Shown: positions 25,864-35,154, numbered from the stretch's first letter. The stretch: DNA of 64,000 nucleotides from CADEDV01 sp964437415 (GCA_964437415.1 CAYTGN010000001.1:1-64000); one strand, 5' to 3'. Notes: a model not told the origin generated them from the letters alone. Program-made: numbers and translations.

Positions 25864-26916
25864 CTAATTAAGCTCAGTGGGTTTTCCGGTAAAAATAGTG
25901 TCATCTGCTTTTAGTCGCTGCTCCCATTCCCAAGCCGTTCGCATCATGTCCTCAAGACTGTATTGCGGATGCCAGCCCAGCAGGGATTGAGCAAGATCAT
26001 TATTGGCATAAATGGAGATAACATCACCGGCACGGCGGGGGCCGATCTCGTAGCTAAGCTTTTTTCCGCTCACTTTTTCAAAAGCCTGTATAGCTTCCAG
26101 CACCGTCACCCCTGTGCCTGAACCCAGGTTAAACACTTCGCAGAGTCCGATATTATTTCCTTTTTCAAGGTATTGCAACGCCAGTGTATGAGCATGGGCT
26201 ATGTCCGACACATGGATATAATCCCGGATACATGATCCGTCACGGGTGGGATAATCATCACCATGAACATACATCACATCTAATTTACCGATAGCCGTTT
26301 GGGTGATGGCCGGAATCAGGTTTTGCGGCTTGCCAACCGGCATTTCACCAATACGAATCGAAGGATGTGCACCGGCAGGGTTGAAATAGCGCAGCAAAAT
26401 GCTGTTGGTGCCAGAGCTTTTTGCATATTCATTGATGATCTGTTCACCCATTTGCTTGGTATAACCATAAGGAGAGGCAGCCGGTTTGGGCGGAGTGATT
26501 TCTGTCACCGGCACCTGGTCGGGATTGCCATATACAGTACAGGACGAAGAAAAAACGAAATAAGGGGTTTCAAACTCCTGCAAACATTTCAGCAGGTTGA
26601 TGAGTGAAGTAAGGTTGTTTTCAAAATAAAGAAGGGGCTTTTCTACGGACTCTTCTACAGCTTTATAAGCGGCGAAATGAATAACCCCTTTAATGTCGTT
26701 TTCCTGGAAAATGGCAAAACTGTCATCAAAATTGCAGAGATCAACCTTGTAGTTCTTTACTTTTTTGCCGGTGATACTTTCAATGCCGTCAAGCACAAGG
26801 GGGTTGGATCTGGAATTATTATCAACAGAAATAACATCATACCCATTTTCTAAGAGATCTACGATCGTATGAGAACCAAGATAACCGCATCCGCCTGTAA
26901 CTAATATTGTTGCCAT
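25864..26916 (-). CDS. galE: UDP-glucose 4-epimerase
   Basis: 350-residue short-chain dehydrogenase/reductase that interconverts UDP-glucose and UDP-galactose using bound NAD. The Rossmann motif TGGCGYLGSH is at residues 7-16, and the catalytic pair is Y150-x3-K154 (SPYGYTKQMGEQ). SSSCTVYGNPDQVPVTE carries the substrate-side Ser/Thr. I use the ATG at 26916; a TTG at 26934 would add six unconserved residues. The upstream gene encodes the PiT transporter. Confidence 0.95.
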   Translation of the reverse strand: MATILVTGGCGYLGSHTIVDLLENGYDVISVDNNSRSNPLVLDGIESITGKKVKNYKVDLCNFDDSFAIFQENDIKGVIHFAAYKAVEESVEKPLLYFENNLTSLINLLKCLQEFETPYFVFSSSCTVYGNPDQVPVTEITPPKPAASPYGYTKQMGEQIINEYAKSSGTNSILLRYFNPAGAHPSIRIGEMPVGKPQNLIPAITQTAIGKLDVMYVHGDDYPTRDGSCIRDYIHVSDIAHAHTLALQYLEKGNNIGLCEVFNLGSGTGVTVLEAIQAFEKVSGKKLSYEIGPRRAGDVISIYANNDLAQSLLGWHPQYSLEDMMRTAWEWEQRLKADDTIFTGKPTELN

Positions 26917-26968
26917 GGGAAAGAGTTGCGGCAAAAATCAGGAATTTTTTGCAAAACGCCGATGACGT

Positions 26969-28180
26969 TTAAATAAAGAGATTTACAACAAAATAAACAC
27001 CTGCTGCAAGCAAACCGCTGATAGGAATTGTCAGTACCCAGGCCCATACGAGGTTAATGGTTACACCCCAGCGAACAGCCGAAAGTCTTTTTGTTGCGCC
27101 AACACCCATGATGGAGCCGGTGATAGTGTGAGTGGTGCTTACAGGTATTTTCAATGCTTCTGTGATAAACAAAGTGACAGCGCCGGCAGTTTCCGCAGCC
27201 ACACCTTCGAACGGGGTTACTTTAGTGATTTTTGTTCCCATTGTCTTAACGATCTTCCAGCCGCCGCTCATAGTTCCTACTGCAATGGCTGTATAGCATG
27301 CCAGGGGGACCCACCAAACCATATTTCCCAGCGAATACTTTGAAGGATCGCTTGCCACTAGTGCAGCCATTATTATCCCCATTACTTTTTGTGCATCATT
27401 GCCGCCATGGCCGATGCTGAATGCTGCAGAAGAGACCAACTGCAATCGCCTGAACCATTGGTTGGATCTGTGAGCATTGAGTGTGTTGAGGTATAAAGTG
27501 AAGACTGCCATCACCACCAGGATAAATGCCAGCAGTATCCATTTAAAATTTTTGGAAGAGAAAACCACCTGGAAGAAATAGGAATCATATTCTGATTGAA
27601 GTTTTTCAACATCAAACTCCAGGTTCTTATAAAGAAAAAGGGCCACCAGTCCCAGCACGATAAATGATATGATCTTGGGCAAATGACCTTTTCGGAATGA
27701 ATTGAGAAACCACAGCGACATGATAAAGGCCATGATCATTCCCACCATTGGCGCCAGTAAAATAAAACTGGCCGTTTTTAATACAACAGATGAATTAACG
27801 GCGCCAAAACCACTGGCTGCAACAGCAGCGCCGGCAAAGCCACCGATCAGCGTATGCGAAGAAGAAGAAGGAATACCCAGCCACCAGGTCAGCAGATTCC
27901 ATGTAATAGCAGCGATCAGTCCTGAAAAAATAACCACCAGCATACTGGTCTGTCCAACCACATCACTTTTTACGGTTTTAGCTACCGTATCTGCCACACC
28001 ATGATCCTTAAAAATAAAATAGGCCACAAAATTGAAAACCGCAGCCCACAAAACTGCCTGGAAAGGCGTGAGCACTTTGGTGGAAACAATGGTAGCGATG
28101 GAATTGGCTGCGTCATGAAAACCGTTGATATAATCAAAGATCAGGGCCAGCGCTATAATGATAATCAGGTAAGTGGTCAT
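26969..28180 (-). CDS. pit: PiT-family inorganic phosphate transporter
   Basis: 403-residue low-affinity phosphate (metal-phosphate) permease of the inner membrane. Both PiT signature repeats are present: FDYINGFHDAANSIATIVS at the N-terminus and SIGHGGNDAQKVMGI in the second half, plus STTHTITGSIMGVGATKR near residue 350. A central hydrophilic loop separates the halves. It lies 32 bp downstream of a DUF47 gene on the same strand, the standard pairing. With the porin across the intergenic region it forms a phosphate block. Confidence 0.94.
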   Translation of the reverse strand: MTTYLIIIIALALIFDYINGFHDAANSIATIVSTKVLTPFQAVLWAAVFNFVAYFIFKDHGVADTVAKTVKSDVVGQTSMLVVIFSGLIAAITWNLLTWWLGIPSSSSHTLIGGFAGAAVAASGFGAVNSSVVLKTASFILLAPMVGMIMAFIMSLWFLNSFRKGHLPKIISFIVLGLVALFLYKNLEFDVEKLQSEYDSYFFQVVFSSKNFKWILLAFILVVMAVFTLYLNTLNAHRSNQWFRRLQLVSSAAFSIGHGGNDAQKVMGIIMAALVASDPSKYSLGNMVWWVPLACYTAIAVGTMSGGWKIVKTMGTKITKVTPFEGVAAETAGAVTLFITEALKIPVSTTHTITGSIMGVGATKRLSAVRWGVTINLVWAWVLTIPISGLLAAGVYFVVNLFI

Positions 28181-28212
28181 ACAAGCTATTTGCAGGTTGG
28201 CGAGTGTGCAGA

Positions 28213-28863
28213 TCAGGCATATTTAATGATGATGGATTCGATCACATTGCTGGCATCTTCGCATTTGTCGGTCACAATCTCCATCACCTGGTAAATTTCT
28301 CTTTTCTTGATCACTTCTTTTGCATCGGGTTCAGTGGCAAACAACCTTTCGATGCTCATGTCAAAAACATCATCGGCCTGGTTTTCGATACTATTGATTT
28401 TCACCAGCGCTTCCGTGATGTTGCGCATATGTTTCATGTCCCGAAGTTCTCCAACAGCAATATAAACCTGCCCGGCAGCTTGTTCTATGAGTTCAGCAAA
28501 TTTCTGCATACCCATGTCATTGGGGTTCACTCTGTAAAAATTGATCTTTTTTCCGGCTGCATAAATATAATCGGCAATATCATCAAGCGATGTAGCGAGG
28601 TAATGGATGTCTTCCCTGTCAAAAGGTGTGATGAAGTTTCTGCCGAGTTCAGTAAAAATGCTGTGGGTCAGTTCATCATTAGCATGTTCCAGGTCTTCCA
28701 ATTGGCTAATGAGGGATGCCCTTTTGTCAAAATCAGGCTCAGCCACCACTTCCTTCAGTACAGATCCCATTTTAGCCACATTACTGGAGACTTTTTCAAA
28801 CAACTCATAAAAAACCCTGTTCTTCGGCATGAAGATCTTCAGGAAAGAGTTAAGACCAGCCAT
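28213..28863 (-). CDS. DUF47 family PhoU-like regulator of phosphate transport
   Basis: 216-residue all-helical protein of the DUF47 family, structurally related to PhoU and normally encoded next to PiT transporters, whose activity it is thought to modulate. Conserved acidic metal-binding-like segments occur at LITPFDREDIHYLATSLDDI-type positions: FDREDIHYLATSLDDIADYI lies near residue 80, and INSIENQADDVFDMS near 165. First gene of the two-gene phosphate operon. Its upstream region is shared with the divergent porin gene and holds four 11-bp direct repeats. Confidence 0.93.
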   Translation of the reverse strand: MAGLNSFLKIFMPKNRVFYELFEKVSSNVAKMGSVLKEVVAEPDFDKRASLISQLEDLEHANDELTHSIFTELGRNFITPFDREDIHYLATSLDDIADYIYAAGKKINFYRVNPNDMGMQKFAELIEQAAGQVYIAVGELRDMKHMRNITEALVKINSIENQADDVFDMSIERLFATEPDAKEVIKKREIYQVMEIVTDKCEDASNVIESIIIKYA

Positions 28864-28938
28864 ATAGAATATTTAATTGGTTGCGAAAATACCGGGTAGT
28901 TTGACTGGGGTGGCGGATAGGGGCAGAATTAATAATTT

Positions 28939-28982
28939 GGTAATATATAAATAAAATTTGGGTAACCTTTCAATAACAAAGG
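28939..28982. promoter_or_regulatory. Candidate PhoB-type site: four 11-bp direct repeats
   Basis: GGTAATATATA, AATAAAATTTG, GGTAACCTTTC and AATAACAAAGG follow each other without gaps, so the NNTAA core recurs every 11 bp. It lies 31 bp before the porin ATG and 75 bp before the DUF47 start on the other strand. A TATATTG (28986-28992) resembling the -7 box follows. Confidence 0.55.
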
Positions 28983-29013
28983 CTTTATATTGCGCCAATT
29001 TTAAACACTTTGT

Positions 29014-30216
29014 ATGTTTCCGGCAAAACAAATCCGAATTGCTTTTCTGATGCTGCCCTGTTTATTGACAGCAATGGCAATTATGGGTCAATATAACCCA
29101 GATAACGGGTTCATGGATGCCCATTTTGGCAAACCTGTCACTTTTTCATCCAGTGACAGTAGTTTTTCATTGGGCATCGGGGGCCGGATTCAAAGCATGG
29201 CGGAGTTCAGGCACAATGAGAACAATGACAGCAGCGCTATTGATTTTTATATCCGCCGCCTGCGGCTCAATTTTGCCGGCAATGCCATCAGCCAGAAATT
29301 CACTTACCGGATACAGCTTTGTTTTTCCCAGCGGGATGTTTCTTCGGACAACTCTGTAGTGCAGAACAACCTTTTTTTGCGGGATGCAATGCTCTTTTTT
29401 TCGCCGAACCCTCAATGGCGTTTTGGTTTTGGGCAAACCAAACTGCCGGGTAACAGGCAGCGGCAAATATCATCTGCCAATCTTCAGTTTGCTGACCGGT
29501 CCAATACTAATGGCCTGTTTACCCTGGACAGGGATAAGGGTTTCTGGATTGTTAATACACAGCGGGGAAAAAAGGCGATAATGAGCAATACAATGGCCAT
29601 CACAACCGGTGAGGGCCGCATCAATTCGGATCGTTCCACCGGCCTTTGTTATTCTTTTCGTTCTGAAGTGCTGCCTTTCGGAGAATTTCTGAACAGCGGC
29701 GATTATATTGAGTCAGACATATTTTTTGAAGAAAAACTAAAGCTTTCCGTTGCGCTATCATACAGTTTCAACGATAATACCAGCCGGGTGCTGGGTCAGC
29801 TTGGTGAATACCTTTATAATAATCAAAGGGCCGATATTCATTATTTCGGCGCCGATATGGTCATGAAATACAAAGGCTGGTCATTTTTAGGGGAAATGTA
29901 CAGACGTACTGCAGAAAACGGGATCAGCGTTGATCCTTCAAACCCTTCCAAAGTAAATTTTGTCTATAGCGGCACAGGTTTGTTGCTGCAAACGGGCTAC
30001 CTGTTTACTGAAAAAGATGAGATCGCTTTTCGCTATGGCCAAACCAGTCCGGATGATAAAGCAGACAATTATGCTACAAAACTGAACGAATACATGATGG
30101 CTTATTCACACTATTTTTTCCGTCACAACCTGAAACTGCAGACCGATTTGGGTTATTTCAGGGGAGCCACTCAACGAAATCTTCAGTGGAGGTTTACCGG
30201 TATTGTCACCTTTTAG
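29014..30216 (+). CDS. Phosphate-selective-type porin (OprO/OprP-like)
   Basis: 400-residue outer-membrane porin. An N-terminal hydrophobic signal ends near residue 25 (LTAMAIMGQ). The mature part opens with SLGIGGRIQSMAEFRHNEN and IDFYIRRLRLNFAGNAISQK, the typical OprO/OprP/short-chain-porin start where long beta-strands alternate, and it ends on RFTGIVTF with a C-terminal Phe. The family includes phosphate- and polyphosphate-selective channels. Specificity is inferred from the adjacent PiT/DUF47 operon and the repeats at 28939-28982. Substrate selectivity itself cannot be read off the sequence. Confidence 0.85.
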   Translation: MFPAKQIRIAFLMLPCLLTAMAIMGQYNPDNGFMDAHFGKPVTFSSSDSSFSLGIGGRIQSMAEFRHNENNDSSAIDFYIRRLRLNFAGNAISQKFTYRIQLCFSQRDVSSDNSVVQNNLFLRDAMLFFSPNPQWRFGFGQTKLPGNRQRQISSANLQFADRSNTNGLFTLDRDKGFWIVNTQRGKKAIMSNTMAITTGEGRINSDRSTGLCYSFRSEVLPFGEFLNSGDYIESDIFFEEKLKLSVALSYSFNDNTSRVLGQLGEYLYNNQRADIHYFGADMVMKYKGWSFLGEMYRRTAENGISVDPSNPSKVNFVYSGTGLLLQTGYLFTEKDEIAFRYGQTSPDDKADNYATKLNEYMMAYSHYFFRHNLKLQTDLGYFRGATQRNLQWRFTGIVTF

Positions 30217-30243
30217 CCCTTGGGTGTTAAATAAAGCAGCTTT

Positions 30244-30265
30244 GGTAACATTCCGGTAACATTGC
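30244..30265 (+). promoter_or_regulatory. Candidate PhoB-type site, distal pair
   Basis: GGTAACATTCC is followed directly by GGTAACATTGC: two near-identical 11-bp units. It lies between the porin and the TonB receptor gene. Confidence 0.55.
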
Positions 30266-30276
30266 GATTGCAATTG

Positions 30277-30309
30277 CTTAATAAGTGTGTAACATGCCGG
30301 TAACCTTGC
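30277..30309 (+). promoter_or_regulatory. Candidate PhoB-type site, proximal triplet
   Basis: CTTAATAAGTG, TGTAACATGCC and GGTAACCTTGC are three consecutive 11-bp units with the NNTAA core in phase. Five nt later comes GTCCTTTG (30315-30322), a partial match to the -7 box, 17 nt before the ATG at 30340. Confidence 0.6.
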
Positions 30310-30339
30310 AGGCCGTCCTTTGCCGCAAATTAACAGATA

Positions 30340-33138
30340 ATGGCAAGGGCAAGGATCGCATTTTTCTCCGTTTTGTGTTTGTTGACCATCTCCTCTTTTG
30401 CACAAACATTCCGGCTTACCGGCAAAGTTTTGAATCAGCGCAATGAACCGGTGTCCGGCGCTTCGGTCCAGATAGAGGGTTCCAACCAGGGAACTGCTGC
30501 TGATGTGGAAGGTCGTTTTTCATTAAGCCTTGAACCCGGTAAAAAATATGTGTTGTTGATCTCTGCTGCCGGATATACCAGCAAAGCGATAACAGATGTG
30601 GAAGTGGGTGAAGGAATGGACAACAGTATTGATGTTGTTCTTGAACCAAGCAAAGGAACAGAACTCACAGGTGTGGTGATCCGCACTACCCGCCGCCAGG
30701 AAAGCACAGTGGCATTACTTTCTTTTCAGAAAAACAATACTGCTTTGTCCAGCGGTCTTGCCGCCGATTTTATCCGTCGCACCCCTGATAAAAACACCGG
30801 TGAAGTGCTGAAAAGAGTAAGCGGGGCTTCTATCCAGGACAATCGCTTTGTGGTGATCCGCGGTTTGAGCGACCGTTATAATGCGGCACTCATCAACAAT
30901 GCACAGCTCCCAAGCAGCGAACCGGATAAAAAGGCTTTTTCATTTGATGTTTTTCCGGCAGCGCTGGTTGATAATATTATCATCAATAAAACCGCCACAC
31001 CCGATCTGCCGGGAGAATTTGCCGGAGGGTTGGTGCAGATAAATACAAGAGATGTCCCGGCTAAGAATGTGTTTACGGTTGGGGTCAGCATTGGGTTCAA
31101 CACACAATCTGTATTCAAAGACTTTCTCAGTAATAAACGTAATGGTACGGACTGGCTGGGTTTTGATGATGGCACCCGCCAACTGCCTTCCGGTTTTCCA
31201 TCCACACCGCAGAGCTATCGCATACTCGGATCAACCAATGCAGGCCTGCAACAGCAACTTGGACTGAGCCGACTTTTTAATAATGATGTGTACCGGGAGC
31301 AAACCGGCACGGCGCTGCCTACACAAACCTATAGTTTCACCTGGGGCAACAGCAAAAGATTTGCGAATGGCGGCACATTCGGAACCATTCTTTCCTTGCA
31401 ATACCGCAACAGCATGTTGAAGTATGAGGTGGACAGGAGATTGCATGAAAATGATGGCGATGTGCTGGTGCAGTTCACCGATGAGCAGAATAAATATAAT
31501 GTGAACCTCGGCGCCCTTGCCAATTTCACTTATATCAAAGGCAGGCATAAAATTTCATTCAAGAACCTTTTCAACCAGCTTTTTGAAGATAATTACTACA
31601 CCCGTTCGGGTGAAAGCTTTGACAGGCTGCAGGAACTTAACTTCCGTTCATCCGTACTCAACCAGCGTTCCTTATACAGCGGCCAGCTCGAAGGTGAGCA
31701 CCAGCTTACCGAAAGCGGTATCCGTTTAAAATGGAATGGCAATGCTTCTTACAACTGGAAATACCAGCCCGACCTCCGCACATCTGCCTATTTCCGTTCA
31801 TTGGGCACCAATGTTCCCTTCGAACATAATGATGATGACACCCGCCGTTTCTTCAGTGACCTCGAAGACTTTAGTTATGGCGCCAACGGCAGTCTCAGTA
31901 TTCCATTTAAATTAGGGGATAATAAACAGCTATTTAAGGCCGGAGGATCAACACTCATCCGTATCCGTAATTTCCAAAGCCGGATTGTCCGCTACGAACC
32001 GGCTAATATCTCCCAATTTGAGGCAGATAAAAACCTGTTGCCTTATGACCAGATATTTGACCCGTCAAATATTGCCATTGATGGTTTCAAGATTCTTGAC
32101 TTTACCAACAACCAGGATAAATACTTTGGTGTGTCTATTCTGAACGGTATGTTCGGCATGTTTGACAACAAGTTTGGCGAAAAGATCAGGCTTGTTTGGG
32201 GAGTGAGGGTGGAGAATTTCCAGCAGGTACTCACTACAAGAGATGTTACTTCCAAGAGGATAGTGGTGGAAACAGAAAAATGGGATGTGTTGCCTTCTGT
32301 GAATTTCACATTCAGCCCTACCAGTAAACAAAACATTCGTCTTTCAGCAAGCCGCACAGTGGCCAGGCCAGAGTTCAGGGAAATAGCCCCTTTTGCATTC
32401 TTTGATTATGAAGTGAATTACGGGGTGGTGGGCAATCCTGACCTGAAAAGAAGTTCTATTCTGAACGGCGATGTTCGCTATGAGTTTTATCCCAAAGCCG
32501 GTGAAGCCATTTCTGTCGGTGCCTTTTATAAATACTTTGATGATCCCATTGAGCTTCGTCTGAATCCTTCCAGTGTGCTTGACAGGCGGAACTACCAGTT
32601 TAGCAATGCTGATAAGGCCTACACCATCGGCGCTGAACTGGAGATGAGAAAAAATCTTGAGTTTTTGAATGATAAACTGGATGCATTCAGTGTGTTTGCC
32701 AACCTGACGTATATCTATTCAAAAGTTACTTTACAGGGTTCCACTCCATCCACCCGGCCACTGCAGGGTCAGTCGCCCTACCTGGTGAACCTGGGTCTTC
32801 AATACAACAGCAAAAGTGAAATCTGGGATGCTTCATTGCTCTATAACAGGATAGGTCAGCGTCTTTCCCTGGTGGGCATCAATGATCTTGGCTTCCCGGA
32901 TGTGTATGAAAGGCCCCGCGACCAGGTGGACCTGCAGATTTCAAAAAAGATATTCGGAAAAAAAGGAGAACTGAAACTGACCTGGGCTGATATCCTGAAC
33001 CCGGCCTATTATTTCTACGAAAACATAGGCGACAAAAAAGCATTTGACAAAAACACAGACCGGCTTTTCTATTCTTTCAAACCCGGCTCAACGATTTCCA
33101 TAGGATTTACCTATGATATTAACACCGGTAAAAAATAA
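30340..33138 (+). CDS. TonB-dependent outer-membrane receptor, probably phosphate-regulated
   Basis: 932 residues: signal peptide 1-21 (FFSVLCLLTISSFAQ), carboxypeptidase-regulatory-like domain about 22-105, TonB plug about 125-260 (VLKRVSGASIQDNRFVVIRG, LPGEFAGGLVQINTRDVPA), then a 22-strand-type barrel. The QDNRFVVIRGLSDRYN segment is the form seen in larger ligand receptors rather than siderophore-type plugs. A lipoprotein gene follows after 43 bp, most likely the surface partner. The promoter region holds five 11-bp NNTAA repeats, so I infer control by PhoB and a role in uptake of a phosphorus-containing compound. The ligand is not known. Confidence 0.9.
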   Translation: MARARIAFFSVLCLLTISSFAQTFRLTGKVLNQRNEPVSGASVQIEGSNQGTAADVEGRFSLSLEPGKKYVLLISAAGYTSKAITDVEVGEGMDNSIDVVLEPSKGTELTGVVIRTTRRQESTVALLSFQKNNTALSSGLAADFIRRTPDKNTGEVLKRVSGASIQDNRFVVIRGLSDRYNAALINNAQLPSSEPDKKAFSFDVFPAALVDNIIINKTATPDLPGEFAGGLVQINTRDVPAKNVFTVGVSIGFNTQSVFKDFLSNKRNGTDWLGFDDGTRQLPSGFPSTPQSYRILGSTNAGLQQQLGLSRLFNNDVYREQTGTALPTQTYSFTWGNSKRFANGGTFGTILSLQYRNSMLKYEVDRRLHENDGDVLVQFTDEQNKYNVNLGALANFTYIKGRHKISFKNLFNQLFEDNYYTRSGESFDRLQELNFRSSVLNQRSLYSGQLEGEHQLTESGIRLKWNGNASYNWKYQPDLRTSAYFRSLGTNVPFEHNDDDTRRFFSDLEDFSYGANGSLSIPFKLGDNKQLFKAGGSTLIRIRNFQSRIVRYEPANISQFEADKNLLPYDQIFDPSNIAIDGFKILDFTNNQDKYFGVSILNGMFGMFDNKFGEKIRLVWGVRVENFQQVLTTRDVTSKRIVVETEKWDVLPSVNFTFSPTSKQNIRLSASRTVARPEFREIAPFAFFDYEVNYGVVGNPDLKRSSILNGDVRYEFYPKAGEAISVGAFYKYFDDPIELRLNPSSVLDRRNYQFSNADKAYTIGAELEMRKNLEFLNDKLDAFSVFANLTYIYSKVTLQGSTPSTRPLQGQSPYLVNLGLQYNSKSEIWDASLLYNRIGQRLSLVGINDLGFPDVYERPRDQVDLQISKKIFGKKGELKLTWADILNPAYYFYENIGDKKAFDKNTDRLFYSFKPGSTISIGFTYDINTGKK

Positions 33139-33181
33139 CAATATAAACTCAACCTGTACTAATTAAAAAACAACAAGTAAT

Positions 33182-34552
33182 ATGAAAAAGTTCCTTTTCG
33201 GTGCGCTGTTCCTGGTAATGATCGTCAGCGTTCCCTCTTGCGTAAAGGTGAATTTTGAGGAAGGAGATGTAACAACACCTCCGCCCGATCCTACCAGCAA
33301 TATCATCACTGGTACTATCTCATCCAGCCGTTTCTATGCGAAGGGTACATATATCCTCAAGGGGTATGTATATGTTACCGAAGGCGCCACCATAACATTT
33401 GAGGCCGGCTGTGTCATAAAAAGTGACATCACTGAAAAGGGAGCCCTGATCATAGAAAGAGGCGCCAGGCTCGTGGCCCAGGGTACAGTTAATAACCCTA
33501 TTGTTTTCACCAGTGGCAAACCTGTTGGACAAAGAGCACCCGGTGACTGGGGTGGAATAATTTTGTTAGGCAAAGCGCCTACAAACCGTCCGCTTGATCC
33601 GGCGCCAGTAATCGAAGGTGGTGTAGGTCGTCAATATGGCGGCACAGATCCTTTTGATGAAAGCGGTGTGTTGCGTTATGTACGCATTGAATATGCCGGT
33701 ATTGCTGCCGAGCCGGGTTCGGAGATCAACGGTCTCACCTGCGGTGGTGTGGGTTCAGGCACTATCATTGAGTTTGTACAGGTTTCTTTTGGTAATGATG
33801 ATGCCTATGAATTTTTTGGGGGAACAGTGAATGCAAAAAATCTCATTGCATTTGCTACGGCCGATGATGATTTTGATTTTGACTTTGGTTACACCGGAAA
33901 AATTCAGTTTGGTATTGCGATGCGCAAACCTGATTTCGTAGATGCCGGTGATGCGGGTAATGGTATTGAGTGTGATAATGATGCTGCAGGTACATTAGCT
34001 ACACCAAGGACCAAACCACAATTAAGTAATTTCACTTTTGTTGGGCCCAATAATGCAGCCGGTACTGCTGCTAACCATAACTTTTCAAACCGTTGGCGCA
34101 GAGCAACGAATTTCATTCTTCGTAATTCTATCCTGATGGGACATCCGGATGCTGGGTTTAGTATTGAAAATACACCAACTGCACAAGACTACGTAAATAA
34201 TATTTCAGAGTTTAAGAATAATCTTGTTCATGCAAATGCGAACCCATACAACTCAGCAACGAGTGGTTCTGGCGCAGTTGACCAGTCCGTTCTTACTTCT
34301 GCAGGCATGAAAACAAAAGCTGAAAGTGAAGGCTGCATCACTTATACTGATGCATCTGCTATAATGCTGACCAGCCCATTTTATTCTACATCTCCTAATT
34401 TTCTTCCTGCTGTTGGGTCACCTGCTTTAACAGGAGCCAGTTTCACCGGCATGAATCCGTTCTTTACCAGCACTGCTTATCGCGGCGCCATGGGAACCAC
34501 CAACTGGACCACCGGCTGGACCAACTGGGATCCTCAGAATGTGAGCTATTAG
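33182..34552 (+). CDS. Surface lipoprotein with repeated beta-strand (beta-helix-like) body
   Basis: 456 residues. Lipoprotein signal MKKFLFGALFLVMIVSVPSC with lipid-attachment Cys at residue 20. The mature protein has short strand/turn repeats (GYVYVTEGATITFEAGCVIK, ALIIERGARLVAQGTVNNPI, GDWGGIILLGKAP) typical of right-handed beta-helix folds, and an acidic segment with repeated Asp (ATADDDFDFDFGY) that could bind a cation. It lies 43 bp after the TonB receptor and before a strong terminator, so the pair is one operon and the protein is probably the receptor's surface partner. Not a SusD homologue. Function inferred only from context. Confidence 0.8.
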   Translation: MKKFLFGALFLVMIVSVPSCVKVNFEEGDVTTPPPDPTSNIITGTISSSRFYAKGTYILKGYVYVTEGATITFEAGCVIKSDITEKGALIIERGARLVAQGTVNNPIVFTSGKPVGQRAPGDWGGIILLGKAPTNRPLDPAPVIEGGVGRQYGGTDPFDESGVLRYVRIEYAGIAAEPGSEINGLTCGGVGSGTIIEFVQVSFGNDDAYEFFGGTVNAKNLIAFATADDDFDFDFGYTGKIQFGIAMRKPDFVDAGDAGNGIECDNDAAGTLATPRTKPQLSNFTFVGPNNAAGTAANHNFSNRWRRATNFILRNSILMGHPDAGFSIENTPTAQDYVNNISEFKNNLVHANANPYNSATSGSGAVDQSVLTSAGMKTKAESEGCITYTDASAIMLTSPFYSTSPNFLPAVGSPALTGASFTGMNPFFTSTAYRGAMGTTNWTTGWTNWDPQNVSY

Positions 34553-34578
34553 TAGTTAATTGGTATTTTATTAAACGT

Positions 34579-34609
34579 AACGTCCTGAACTTTGTTTAGG
34601 ACGTTTTTT
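34579..34609 (+). terminator. Terminator of the TonB receptor / lipoprotein operon
   Basis: AACGTCCT (34579-34586) pairs with AGGACGTT (34598-34605), 8 bp perfect, followed by six T. Confidence 0.88.
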
Positions 34610-34682
34610 CATTGCAAATTAATAGTAGGATTAAAATTTGTTTAAATAGGAAAGCGAACCTTTGTACCTAAAACATTTAAAT

Positions 34683-35126
34683 ATGAAAAGTTTACTTTTT
34701 AAAGCCTTTCTTACAGCAATTATCTTTGGCTTTTTTTCAGGGCACACAATAGCAAAGAAAGAGGAAACTTCATCGAGAAAAATATGCGGCCCCTTTTTCT
34801 GGGCTGACAACTCAAATAGTGGAATTGCTCCCGAGATGAATAATATTACGATTTCGAATACTGTAGAGTCATACATATATTATGTTTGTTGTGGCAATGA
34901 CGGGTTTTTAGCTCAATGGCAAGGAGGGGGTGATCCATTTACTATTACAGTTGTAGTTGAAAGTGATTGGTCAGGCGGCACTGCTAGCATTGGAGTAAGG
35001 TATCGTGGGTCTTCTGTTATTCAATGCGAACAATATGTTTATGGGAAAGGGACATATGTATTCAGCTTGCCCACAACTTGGTGTGATTCATTTGAAGTAT
35101 TCGTTTCACCTACAGCTTATTGCTAG
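34683..35126 (+). CDS. Small secreted Cys-containing protein, unrecognised
   Basis: 147 residues from the ATG at 34683. A signal peptide (SLLFKAFLTAIIFGFFSG) is followed by a mature part of about 120 residues with six Cys, including CGPFFWADN, YYVCCGNDGF and a terminal AYC, which suggests disulfides outside the cytoplasm. It is strand-rich (PFTITVVVESDWSGGTASIG). I do not recognise a family. The region is clearly more AT-rich than its neighbours, and codon choice differs, so it may be a recent or fast-evolving orphan. An upstream in-frame ATG at 34662 would add seven residues without improving the signal. Confidence 0.6.
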   Translation: MKSLLFKAFLTAIIFGFFSGHTIAKKEETSSRKICGPFFWADNSNSGIAPEMNNITISNTVESYIYYVCCGNDGFLAQWQGGGDPFTITVVVESDWSGGTASIGVRYRGSSVIQCEQYVYGKGTYVFSLPTTWCDSFEVFVSPTAYC

Positions 35127-35154
35127 TACTGTAGTAAATTTTCATTCTAAAATA

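Noticed and set aside
26931..26952. GCAAAAAT / ATTTTTTGC inverted repeat upstream of galE
   Set aside because: Short and AT-rich with an uneven T run; likely chance.
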